Source of the DNA: Glycomyces sp. NRRL B-16210
GTDB lineage: Bacteria; Actinomycetota; Actinomycetes; Mycobacteriales; Micromonosporaceae
DNA: 64,000 bases
NCBI RefSeq assembly: GCF_000719515.1
Contig: NZ_JOGR01000015.1
Location: forward strand, 1 to 64,000
Direction: 5' to 3'
In this document: positions 1 through 8,036 of the stretch, piece by piece
How positions within the stretch are numbered: position 1 is the first letter of the stretch
How the letters are laid out: every line of letters begins with the position of its first letter
The notes under the pieces: generated by a model
Seen by the model: the letters and a program-made list of their open reading frames with translations, nothing else
What the model was told of the DNA's origin: nothing
The model's database searches: none
Program-made: the position numbers and the translations under genes

Positions 1-132
1 AATCGTCTCACCAGTACTCAACGGCGTCAACGGCTTCGGATGCGGCCGCCCCAACCGCGAACCGACACCAGCCGCCAAAATGACAATATTCGTGGACACG
101 GGAACCGCCGCCTTCGCTGCATCGTGGATCAC
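1..132 (-). CDS. Nucleotidyltransferase, N-terminal fragment (cut by window edge)
   Basis: Only the first 44 codons lie in the window. The translation contains NIVILAAGVGSRLGRPHPKP, the nucleotide-binding loop of sugar-phosphate/choline-phosphate nucleotidyltransferases: a hydrophobic strand, then AAGxGSRL, then KPL. These enzymes transfer NMP from an NTP to a phosphorylated sugar or alcohol in the cytoplasm. The GTG at 132 has GAGGGG about 7 bases upstream; an in-frame GTG at 99 is the alternative start. The gene follows the GT4 gene on the same strand after an 82-base gap, so the two may be one surface-glycan transcription unit. The substrate cannot be told from this piece. Confidence 0.72.
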   Translation of the reverse strand, partial: MIHDAAKAAVPVSTNIVILAAGVGSRLGRPHPKPLTPLSTGETI

Positions 133-214
133 TCCGGTCCCCTCATCCTCGCAGGTCGCGGCGCTCGGGCCGAGGCGGGAGGACATATCGACCGAAATGA
201 CTGCCCATGGTCGG

Positions 215-1381
215 TCATCGCCGGTTTCCGACGAGTCGCTCGAAGAGCCGCTCGTGCCGGAGAACGACCTGGTCCGGCTCGTAGGCGCGGGCGGTGGCCC
301 GGCCGCCGTCGGCGAGCTTGCGCCGCAGCGCCGGGTCGTCCATGAGCCGCTCCAGGGCCGCCGAGAGCTGCTCGACGTTCTTGGAGGCGACGAGCAGGCC
401 GTTGACCTCGTGGTCGACCAGTTCGATCGGGCCCTGCTTGACGGCGGTGGAGACCACGGGCATCCCGGCGGCCATCGCTTCGACGAGGATGAGGCCGAAC
501 GACTCGTAGTGCGAGGTGACGGCCGCGATGGAGGCCTCGTGCCAGGCCTGGTCGAGGGGCGAGACGGGCCCCATGAGCTTGATGCGGCCGCGCAGGCCGT
601 ACTCGCCGACGAGCCGCTGGAGGCGCTTGCGCTCGGGGCCGCGCCCGTAGATGCGCACCGACCAGTCCGGGTACCGGTGGGCGATCTCGCCGAAGGCCTC
701 GACGAGGAGGTTGAAGCCCTTCATGCTCGTGAGTCGCCCGGCGGCCATGATGACCGGCTCGGTCAGCGGTGAAGGGCCGCAGGTGTTGGCGGGCACGGAG
801 TTCGGGATGACGGTGACGAGGTCGGCCTGAGCGCCGAGGGCCTCGCGGTAGGCGCGGGCGTCGGCCTCGGTGATGGTGACGATCGCGGCGAGGCGCCCGT
901 ATGCGTCGAGGATGCGGCGGCGCACCTGGGGGCGGTAGTTGTCGAGGAAGAGGTGCTCCTGGCCGACCACGATCGTGCCGGGGCGGGCGTACTCGGCGGC
1001 GTAGAGGTTGAGCGTCACCTGCGTGGTGACGAGGACGTCGGTCTCGACCTGCTCGAAGAAGCGCTTGACGCGCCGGTCGAGCAGGCGCGAGGACTCCTTC
1101 ATGTTGTTGACCCCGTCCGCGTCGAGGTAGGAGGGCCGCCGGGCCCGGTAGGCGTCGGCGAAGGAGAGGGACTCACCGCCGTCGGCGGGGCTCCGGACGT
1201 CCCACAGGCTCGTGACGGTGACGCGCGGGTCGATCGGGAAGTCGGGGGCGGCCTTGTTGCGCACACACGACACGATCCGGACGTCGTGGCCCCGTTCGGC
1301 GAGGGCCTCGGCGGTGTTGATCGTGGTCCGGATGGTCCCGCCGATGCCCCAGACGGTGCGGACGAGGAACGTGATGCGCAC
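215..1381 (-). CDS. Glycosyltransferase family 4 (GT-B fold)
   Basis: Retaining GT-B glycosyltransferase of 388 residues, expected to move a sugar from a nucleotide-sugar donor to a glycan or lipid acceptor at the membrane's inner face. The N-terminus has the Rossmann start VRITFLVRTVWGIGGTIRT. The C-terminal half has the donor-site motifs AAGRLTSMKGFNLLVEAF and HYESFGLILVEAMAAG, the second being the E-x7-E signature of GT4. A longer frame reaches 1489, but its extra 36 residues look non-coding and GTG 1381 starts exactly at the conserved strand. It lies 124 bases downstream of topA and upstream of the nucleotidyltransferase. Acceptor unknown. Confidence 0.85.
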   Translation of the reverse strand: MRITFLVRTVWGIGGTIRTTINTAEALAERGHDVRIVSCVRNKAAPDFPIDPRVTVTSLWDVRSPADGGESLSFADAYRARRPSYLDADGVNNMKESSRLLDRRVKRFFEQVETDVLVTTQVTLNLYAAEYARPGTIVVGQEHLFLDNYRPQVRRRILDAYGRLAAIVTITEADARAYREALGAQADLVTVIPNSVPANTCGPSPLTEPVIMAAGRLTSMKGFNLLVEAFGEIAHRYPDWSVRIYGRGPERKRLQRLVGEYGLRGRIKLMGPVSPLDQAWHEASIAAVTSHYESFGLILVEAMAAGMPVVSTAVKQGPIELVDHEVNGLLVASKNVEQLSAALERLMDDPALRRKLADGGRATARAYEPDQVVLRHERLFERLVGNRR

Positions 1382-1504
1382 GGTGTGGATTCCATTCTCG
1401 CTGCGGCGCGTCGCTGCGACCGCCGTCGGCCCCGAAGCGGGGCACTCGGCCACGATAGGTCGCCCGGGGCCCGATCCACGGCAGGCCACGCGCGCCCGAA
1501 CGGG

Positions 1505-4261
1505 TCAGGAAGCGGACTTCTTGGCGGCCTTCTTCGCGGTGGTCTTCTTCGCGGTGGTCTTCTTGGCGGCCGTCTTCTTCGCGGCGGTCTTCTTCACCGC
1601 TTTCTTGGCGGCGGTCTTCTTGGCGGCCTTCTTCGCGGTCTTCTTGGCCGGGACCACGCCGGAGGCGACCTTCTCGCGGCGTTCGGCGAGGAGCTCGGCC
1701 GCGCGGTCGATGGTGAGGTCCTCGATCGAGTCGGTCTTGCGGATCGAGGCGTTGGTCTCGCCGTCGGTCACGTAGGGCCCGAAGCGGCCGTCCTTGAGCG
1801 TGACCTCCTTGCCGGTGACCGGGTCGGGGCCCAGTTCCTTCAGCAGGGACTGCGGGCGCTGCTGGCGCCCGCGCGACTTCGGCTGCGCGAGGAGCTTCTC
1901 GGCCTCTTCGAGGGTCAGCGTGAACAGCTGCTCCTCGCTGTCGAGGGAGCGGAACTCGCGCTTCTTCTTGACGTAGGGGCCGTGCGGGCCGAGGGCGGTG
2001 CGGATCTCCTCGCCTTCGGCGTCGGTGCCGACCAGGCGCGGGAGCGTCAGGAGCCGCAGGGCGTCGTCGAGGGTGAGTTCGGAGAGCTTCTGGCCGGTCA
2101 GCAGGGAGGCGGACTTCTCGCCGCTGGTGACGTAGGGGCCGTAGCGGCCGGACTTGGCGAGCACGGGCTCACCGGTCTCGGGGTGGACGCCGAGTTCGCC
2201 CTCGCCGGAGCCGAGCTCGTAGAGCTCCTCGACCTTGGCGGGGGTCAGCTCGTCGGGGGCGAGGTGCTCGGGGACGGAGGTGCGCTCGCCGGGCTCGCCG
2301 GCCTCGGCCTGGGCCGGGCTGGTGCGTTCGAGGTAGGGGCCGTACTTGCCGACGCGGACGACGATCTTGCGGTCCTTCTCGTCGGTGTACAGCGGGATCG
2401 AGTTGACCCCGCGGGCGTCGATCTTGCCCAGTTCCTGCTCGACGAGGTTGCGCAGCCCGCCGGAGGCGGCCACGGTGCCCTCTTTGTCCTCGCCGCCGAA
2501 GTAGAAGGCGCGCAGGAACGTCGCGCGGCCCTCCTGGCCGGCGGCGACCTCGTCGAGCTCGTTCTCCATGCCGGCGGTGAAGTCGTAGTCGACCAGGCGC
2601 GGGAAGTGCTGCTCCATGAGGCCGATCACGGCGAAGGCCAGGAAGGACGGGACGAGCGCCTGGCCCTTCTTGAAGACGTAGCCGCGGTCCTGGACGGTCT
2701 GCATGATCGAGGCGTAGGTCGAGGGGCGGCCGATGCCGCGCTCCTCGAGGGCCTTGACGAGGCTCGCCTCGGTGTAGCGGGCGGGCGGCTGGGTGGTGTG
2801 CCCGGCGGCTTCGAGGCCGCGCTCGGCGAGGTGCTGGCGCTCGGCGAGTTCGGGCAGGCGCTTCTCGGCGTCGTCGGCGTCGCCGTCGTCGATGGACTCG
2901 ACGTAGGCGAGGAGGAAACCGGGGTTGGTGATGGTCTTGCCGGAGGCGCCGAAGTCGGCCTGCTCGCCGTCGGCGGTGGTGCCGCGGGTGCGCACCGAAG
3001 TGGAGTTGCCGGTGGCGTCGACCATCTGCGAGGCGAGGGTGCGGCGCCAGATGAGCTCGTAGAGCCGGTACTCCTCGGCCGAGAGCTGGCCTTTGAGCTG
3101 CGCGGGGGTCTTGAAGCGGTCCCCGGCGGGGCGGATGGCCTCGTGGGCCTCCTGCGCGTTCTTGACCTTGCGGGCGTAGTGGCGCGGCTCGGAGGGCACG
3201 TACTGGGCGCCGTAGAGCTCGGCGGCCTGGGCGCGCGCGGCGTTGATCGCGGTGGCCGACAGGTTCGTCGAGTCGGTCCGCATATAGGTGATGTGGCCGT
3301 TCTCGTAGAGCCGCTGGGCGACCCGCATGACCTGGGCGCTGGAGAGGCGGAGCTTGCGTCCGCCCTCCTGCTGGAGGGTCGAGGTGATGAACGGCGGGTA
3401 GGGACGGCGGCGGTAGGGCTTCTTCTCGACCTTGAGGACGGTGAAGTCGCGCCCTTCCAGGCGCCGGGCCAGGCCGCGGGCGCCGGCCTCGTCGAGGTGG
3501 ACGACGTTGCCCTTGACGCGGCCGGTGGCGGCGTCGAAGTCCTTGCCGGTGGCGACGCGGTCGCCGTCGAGGGCGATGAGGGTGGACTTGAACCGCTGGT
3601 CCTCGTCGGTGGCGAGGTTGGCGGTGACGTCCCAGTAGTCGGCGGCGTGGAAGGCCATGCGGGCCCGCTCGCGCTCGACGACGATGCGGGTGGCGACCGA
3701 CTGGACGCGCCCGGCCGACAGGCGGGGCATCACTTTCTTCCACAGGACCGGGCTGACCTCGTAGCCGTAGAGGCGGTCGAGGATGCGGCGGGCCTCCTGG
3801 GCGTCGACGAGGTCCTGGTTGAGTTCGCGCGGGTTCGCGGCGGCCTCGGCGATCGCGGCGGGGGTGATCTCGTGGAAGACCATGCGCTTGACCGGGATCT
3901 TGGGTTTGAGGGTCTCCAGCAGGTGCCAGGCGATGGCCTCGCCTTCGCGGTCCTCATCGGTGGCGAGGAAGAGTTCGTCGACTTCCGCGAGGTAGCCCTT
4001 GAGCTTCTTGACGTGGGCCGAGCGCTCGGGGTTGACGATGTACAGCGGCGTGAAGTCGTTGTCGACGTCCACGCCGAGCCGCGACCAGGCCTTGTCCTTG
4101 TACTTGGCCGGGATCTCCTTGGCGCTGCGCGGCAGGTCCCGGATGTGCCCGAGGGAGGAGTCGACGATGTAGTTCGGGCCCAGGTATGCGGCGATCGTCT
4201 TGGCCTTCGCCGGTGACTCGACGATGACCAGGCGCTTGAGATCGGCCACTGCTCCCACCAT
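1505..4261 (-). CDS. topA: DNA topoisomerase I (type IA)
   Basis: Relaxes negative supercoils through a 5'-phosphotyrosine intermediate; essential housekeeping enzyme. At 918 residues it has actinobacterial length. The Toprim domain (about residues 9-130) holds LVIVESPAKAKTI with the catalytic Glu, and ATDEDREGE at 100-108 for metal binding. The active-site tyrosine is Tyr326 in ITYMRTDSTNLS, and LSAGRVQS lies at 181-188. The C-terminal third carries several FGPYV-type repeats, and the protein ends in a run of Lys/Ala repeats. This basic tail is known in actinobacterial TopA as a processivity and DNA-binding element. ATG 4261 and a GTG three bases inside are both possible starts. Confidence 0.97.
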   Translation of the reverse strand: MVGAVADLKRLVIVESPAKAKTIAAYLGPNYIVDSSLGHIRDLPRSAKEIPAKYKDKAWSRLGVDVDNDFTPLYIVNPERSAHVKKLKGYLAEVDELFLATDEDREGEAIAWHLLETLKPKIPVKRMVFHEITPAAIAEAAANPRELNQDLVDAQEARRILDRLYGYEVSPVLWKKVMPRLSAGRVQSVATRIVVERERARMAFHAADYWDVTANLATDEDQRFKSTLIALDGDRVATGKDFDAATGRVKGNVVHLDEAGARGLARRLEGRDFTVLKVEKKPYRRRPYPPFITSTLQQEGGRKLRLSSAQVMRVAQRLYENGHITYMRTDSTNLSATAINAARAQAAELYGAQYVPSEPRHYARKVKNAQEAHEAIRPAGDRFKTPAQLKGQLSAEEYRLYELIWRRTLASQMVDATGNSTSVRTRGTTADGEQADFGASGKTITNPGFLLAYVESIDDGDADDAEKRLPELAERQHLAERGLEAAGHTTQPPARYTEASLVKALEERGIGRPSTYASIMQTVQDRGYVFKKGQALVPSFLAFAVIGLMEQHFPRLVDYDFTAGMENELDEVAAGQEGRATFLRAFYFGGEDKEGTVAASGGLRNLVEQELGKIDARGVNSIPLYTDEKDRKIVVRVGKYGPYLERTSPAQAEAGEPGERTSVPEHLAPDELTPAKVEELYELGSGEGELGVHPETGEPVLAKSGRYGPYVTSGEKSASLLTGQKLSELTLDDALRLLTLPRLVGTDAEGEEIRTALGPHGPYVKKKREFRSLDSEEQLFTLTLEEAEKLLAQPKSRGRQQRPQSLLKELGPDPVTGKEVTLKDGRFGPYVTDGETNASIRKTDSIEDLTIDRAAELLAERREKVASGVVPAKKTAKKAAKKTAAKKAVKKTAAKKTAAKKTTAKKTTAKKAAKKSAS

Positions 4262-4326
4262 TCGCTCGGAAAATGGACTGGATTCGTTACGTTAGCTCAC
4301 GCTTCCGCACTGCGTCCCCTGAGTAT

Positions 4327-4361
4327 GCGTGTGCCCCGGTCGCAGCGACCGGGGCACACGC
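4327..4361 (-). terminator. Hairpin between hppA and topA
   Basis: A 17-bp perfect inverted repeat around a single central base lies downstream of the hppA stop (4415) and upstream of topA. There is no clear T-run, so this is a strong GC hairpin rather than a textbook intrinsic terminator. Its place suggests it ends hppA transcripts. Confidence 0.65.
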
Positions 4362-4414
4362 GGGGACCGGCGTGATTTCAACGCCTTCCCCGAAGGGCTC
4401 GCGGAGCCCCGGAC

Positions 4415-6748
4415 CTAGCCGACCTCGACCGACTCACGCGGCTCCGGGGCGCGGGATTCCCCCGCCTCCACCACCGAGGACCGGCGCTTGGAGATGACGA
4501 TCGCGCCGATCAAGACGACCACGGCGCCGCCGGTGATGAGCCAGCGGACCGGTCCGGAGGACTGGTCGCCGAGGGTGAAGACCACCACCGCCGGGGCGAT
4601 GATGAGGCTCACGAGGTTCATGACCTTGAGCAGCGGGTTGATCGCGGGACCGGCGGTGTCCTTGAACGGGTCGCCGACGGTGTCGCCGATGACGGCCGCG
4701 GCGTGGGCCTCGGAGCCCTTGCCGCCGTGCGCGCCGTCCTCGATGTCCTTCTTCGCGTTGTCCCAGGCGCCGCCGGAGTTCGACAGCATGACCGCCATGA
4801 GCACGCCGCAGGCGATCGCGCCGGCGAGGTAGGCGGCGAGCGGCCCGACGCCGAGGCCGAAGCCGACCGCGATCGGGGCGGTGATGGCCAGCAGGCCCGG
4901 GGTGATCAGCTCGCGCTGGGCGTCGCGGGTGCAGATGTCGACCACGCGGCCGTACTCGGGGCGCTGGGTGCCCTCCATGATCCCGGGGAAGCGCGCGAAC
5001 TGGTCGCGGACCTCGTTGACGACCGCGCCCGCGGAGCGGGCGACGGCGTTGATCGCCAGGCCGGAGAACAGGAAGACCACGGCGGCGCCGATGATGAAGC
5101 CCACGATGTTCTTCGGGTCGGCCAGGCTCAGGGCCTCGAACAGGGCGGTGCCGGCCAGGCCGTCCTCGCCCTTGCCGACCGCGTCGGTGTAGGCGCCGAA
5201 CAGGGCCGTCGCGGCCAGGACCGCGGTCGCGATCGCGATGCCCTTGGTGATGGCCTTGGTGGTGTTGCCGACCGCGTCGAGGTCGGTGAGCGTGCGCGCC
5301 GCGTCGCCCTCGACGTCGCCGGACATCTCCGCGATGCCCTGGGCGTTGTCGCTGATGGGCCCGAAGGTGTCCATGGCGACGATGACGCCGACGGTGGTCA
5401 GCAGGCCGCAGCCGGCCAGCGCGATGGCGAACAGGCTCGCGAGGATGACCCCGCCGCCGAGGAGGTAGGCGCCCAGGACCGCGCCGGCGATGATGAGCGC
5501 GGTGTAGACGGCCGACTCCAGGCCGAGCGAGAAGCCCGAGAGGATGTTCGTGGCCGCGCCGGTGCGCGTGGAGGCCGACACGGCCTTCGTCGGCTTGTAG
5601 CGGGTGTCGGTGTAGTAGCCGGTGAGCGTCATGATCGCCGCGGCGAGCGCGATGCCGATGCAGACGGCGACGATGGCGAGCACCTGCGGGTTGACCGGGA
5701 TCTGGGCGAGGTCGGCCGGGTCGATGCTGCCACCGAGTTCGGTCCAGGTCGAGGGCACGTACGCGAAGATCGCCGCCGCCGCGAGTCCCGCGGCGATGAC
5801 CGCCGAGATGTAGAAGGCGCGGTTGATCGCGGTGAGGCCGGAGGCGTCGGAGGCCCGCAGGCGGGTGATGATGACGCCGATGATGGCACAGACGATGCCG
5901 ACGGAGGCGACGATCAGGGGCAGGACCAGGCCGGAGTCGCCGAAGGCGGCGCGGCCGAGGATGAGGCTGGCGACCAGGACGACCGCGTAGGACTCGAAGA
6001 GGTCGGCGGCCATGCCGGCGCAGTCGCCGACGTTGTCGCCCACGTTGTCGGCGATGGTCGCCGGGTTGCGCGGGTCGTCCTCGGGGATGCCCTGCTCGAC
6101 CTTGCCGACGAGGTCGGCGCCGACGTCGGCGGCCTTGGTGAAGATGCCGCCGCCGACGCGCATGAACATCGCGAGGAGGGCGGCGCCGAAGCCGAAGCCC
6201 TCCAGGACGATCGGGGCGTCGCCGTTGTAGACGAAGACGACGATGGCGGCGCCGAGCAGGCCGAGGCCGACGGTGAGGAAGCCGACCACGCCGCCGGTGC
6301 GGAAGGCCAGGTGCATGGCGTTGGTCGATTCGCCGTCGCGGGCGGCGGCGGCGACGCGCACGTTCGCGCGGGTGGCGAGGCTCATGCCCGCCCAGCCGAT
6401 GAAGGCGCTGAATCCGGCGCCGACGATGAAGAAGAGGCTGCGTCCGATGCGGACGTCGTTGCCGGCTTCTCCGACCGGCAGCAGGAAGAGCAGGACCACG
6501 GCGATGACGACGAAGATCCCGAGTGCGCGGAACTGGCGTCGCAGGTAGGCGGAGGCGCCTTCCTGGACGGCTCCGGCGATCTCGCGCATCTTCTCGGTGC
6601 CGGTGCCTGCCGCGAGGATGCTCTTGACGAGCGCGGCGGCGCCTCCGAGCGCTACCAGCGCGAGCGCGGCGGCGAGCACGACGAGGCTCAGGTTCGAGCC
6701 CGTCAGCTGGCCTACGCCCTCGTCGCCGTTGGCGAGCAACGTATGCAT
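4415..6748 (-). CDS. hppA: Membrane-bound H+-translocating pyrophosphatase
   Basis: Couples cytoplasmic pyrophosphate hydrolysis to proton export; 777 residues with about 16 predicted membrane helices. The family signatures are present: ADVGADLVGKVE at 207-218 (substrate binding) and DNVGDNVGDCAG at 234-245. The stretch GNTTKAITKG puts Lys at residue 498, where K+-dependent enzymes have Ala, so this should be the K+-independent proton-pumping class. This assignment rests on the known Ala/Lys determinant. The gene sits between topA and the bldG locus, the same order as I recall in Streptomyces. Start ATG 6748. Confidence 0.96.
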   Translation of the reverse strand: MHTLLANGDEGVGQLTGSNLSLVVLAAALALVALGGAAALVKSILAAGTGTEKMREIAGAVQEGASAYLRRQFRALGIFVVIAVVLLFLLPVGEAGNDVRIGRSLFFIVGAGFSAFIGWAGMSLATRANVRVAAAARDGESTNAMHLAFRTGGVVGFLTVGLGLLGAAIVVFVYNGDAPIVLEGFGFGAALLAMFMRVGGGIFTKAADVGADLVGKVEQGIPEDDPRNPATIADNVGDNVGDCAGMAADLFESYAVVLVASLILGRAAFGDSGLVLPLIVASVGIVCAIIGVIITRLRASDASGLTAINRAFYISAVIAAGLAAAAIFAYVPSTWTELGGSIDPADLAQIPVNPQVLAIVAVCIGIALAAAIMTLTGYYTDTRYKPTKAVSASTRTGAATNILSGFSLGLESAVYTALIIAGAVLGAYLLGGGVILASLFAIALAGCGLLTTVGVIVAMDTFGPISDNAQGIAEMSGDVEGDAARTLTDLDAVGNTTKAITKGIAIATAVLAATALFGAYTDAVGKGEDGLAGTALFEALSLADPKNIVGFIIGAAVVFLFSGLAINAVARSAGAVVNEVRDQFARFPGIMEGTQRPEYGRVVDICTRDAQRELITPGLLAITAPIAVGFGLGVGPLAAYLAGAIACGVLMAVMLSNSGGAWDNAKKDIEDGAHGGKGSEAHAAAVIGDTVGDPFKDTAGPAINPLLKVMNLVSLIIAPAVVVFTLGDQSSGPVRWLITGGAVVVLIGAIVISKRRSSVVEAGESRAPEPRESVEVG

Positions 6749-6973
6749 GTGGTTCCTCCATAGCGATTTATGGCTCGCATGCGTCGCCGTGCCCGGGACG
6801 GACGGCTGGCGACGCGCGTCCGAGTCGTTCGATCACCGGTGGGGGACGAGGACGGGCGGGACGGTGCGGCCGTGCCGCGTCCACGACGCGGCTGACATAA
6901 CGAGCGGAGTGTAACGATGTGAGGGCTTTGGGAGTGGGGTCGCTCACGCGTCTCGCCGGGGGTGTGCTGGGAC

Positions 6974-7492
6974 TCAGTGGTCGGTCGAGGAGCCGGATCC
7001 GGGCAGGGGCCAGCTCATGCTGACGGTGGTGCCGCCGTCGGCGTCGGGACCGGTCACGACCAGGTCTTCGACCAGGCCGCCGAGGACGATGAGGGTGATC
7101 TCCTCGGAGAGGGTGTCCTCTTCGATGGTGTCGTGATCGCTCGCTCGCGCATCGCCGCCCGGCACGGCGGCGCCGACTCGGCCGTTCGGGCGTGCGCGCA
7201 GATCCTGCGCGTTGTCGGTGATTTTTGCAACGAAACGATCACCGATCGAAAATTCTACGCGCACTAGGTCCTCGAGTCCGCGGTCTCTGTGCCGCAGGAC
7301 CGCGCGCGTGCACGCCTCGCCGACCGCTTGGCGCACCTCGTCGAGCAGTCCGGTGGCGACGCCGGCGTGCGCGGCCACGTCGGCGGCCACGAGGCGGGCG
7401 GCGCGGACGTACGCGGCGGCGGGGGTGAACGCGAACCGGACGGTCACCGGTTCGGCCCGTCCCCCGGCGCGGTCGTGCTTGGAGCCGTTCAC
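6974..7492 (-). CDS. Anti-sigma factor / serine kinase-like ATPase, BldG partner
   Basis: GHKL-type ATPase of 172 residues, resembling RsbW/SpoIIAB anti-sigma factors and located like the BldG partner (SCO3548 in S. coelicolor). Such proteins hold a sigma factor and release it when the unphosphorylated STAS partner binds. The GTG start overlaps the bldG stop (GTGA at 7489-7492), so translation is coupled; the frame upstream of this is bldG shadow. The N-box reads GEACTRAVLRHR, with Arg where the Mg-binding Asn is usual, and the G-box is a short DNAQD. ATP hydrolysis or kinase activity is therefore doubtful while the binding role may remain. Confidence 0.82.
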   Translation of the reverse strand: MNGSKHDRAGGRAEPVTVRFAFTPAAAYVRAARLVAADVAAHAGVATGLLDEVRQAVGEACTRAVLRHRDRGLEDLVRVEFSIGDRFVAKITDNAQDLRARPNGRVGAAVPGGDARASDHDTIEEDTLSEEITLIVLGGLVEDLVVTGPDADGGTTVSMSWPLPGSGSSTDH

Positions 7493-7848
7493 TCGCCGGG
7501 CACCGCTTCCCGGACATCGAGCACCTTGTCGAGTCCGGTCAGGTCCAAAAGCTTGCGGATGCGCGGGTTCCCGCACACGACGACGAGGCTGCCGCCGGCG
7601 TCCGACAGGCGCCTGCGGGCGCCGATGAGCACGCCCAGACCGGTCGAGTCGCAGAACTCGGTGGGAGTGAGGTCGATCGCGACGCGCATGCGGCCCTCGG
7701 AGGAGAGCTGGCGGACGGCCTCGCGCAGTTGCGGAGCGGTGTACATGTCGATCTCGCCGGTGACGCTGATGACCGCGTACTCACCGACCGTGGAGAGACC
7801 GAGCCCCAGTTCGGGCTCGGCCGCGCCGTCGCCTGCCGTTCCTCTCAC
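7489..7848 (-). CDS. bldG: Anti-anti-sigma factor, STAS domain (BldG)
   Basis: Single STAS-domain switch protein of 119 residues. It contains GEIDMYTAPQLREAV and then FCDSTGLGVLIGARRRL, whose Ser is the conserved phosphorylation site of SpoIIAA/RsbV/BldG proteins. Dephosphorylated, it should bind the anti-sigma factor encoded by the overlapping next gene. In Streptomyces BldG is needed for aerial growth and antibiotic production. I chose GTG 7848 because AGGGAG lies 6 bases upstream and the protein then has BldG length; an ATG at 7965 would add 39 low-complexity residues and lacks a ribosome site. The divergent helicase and downstream hppA support the assignment. Confidence 0.88.
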   Translation of the reverse strand: MRGTAGDGAAEPELGLGLSTVGEYAVISVTGEIDMYTAPQLREAVRQLSSEGRMRVAIDLTPTEFCDSTGLGVLIGARRRLSDAGGSLVVVCGNPRIRKLLDLTGLDKVLDVREAVPGE

Positions 7849-8036
7849 GCCGTCTCCCTCGGGCTCCTCGGACTCGCGGCTCGCAGGCGGCGCCTTCGGG
7901 CTGCGCGCCGCGGATCGGCCCGGGCCTGTCCGCTCGCGCCGCGAGAACACTGTGTCTTGGCCCATAAGCGTACTGCGTTCCCGGTGGGCCGGAGCCGGGA
8001 GCGTATGACCGCAGCGCGACGGGCGCCGCGCTCGGC

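Noticed and set aside
953..4216. 1087-codon open frame on the plus strand
   Set aside because: It is antisense to topA. Its translation is a Gly/Val/Leu/Asp-rich shadow caused by GC codon bias, without any domain, while the minus-strand frame has the complete topoisomerase motifs.
4703..6763. 686-codon open frame on the plus strand
   Set aside because: Antisense to hppA with repetitive low-complexity composition; the minus-strand frame carries all pyrophosphatase signatures.
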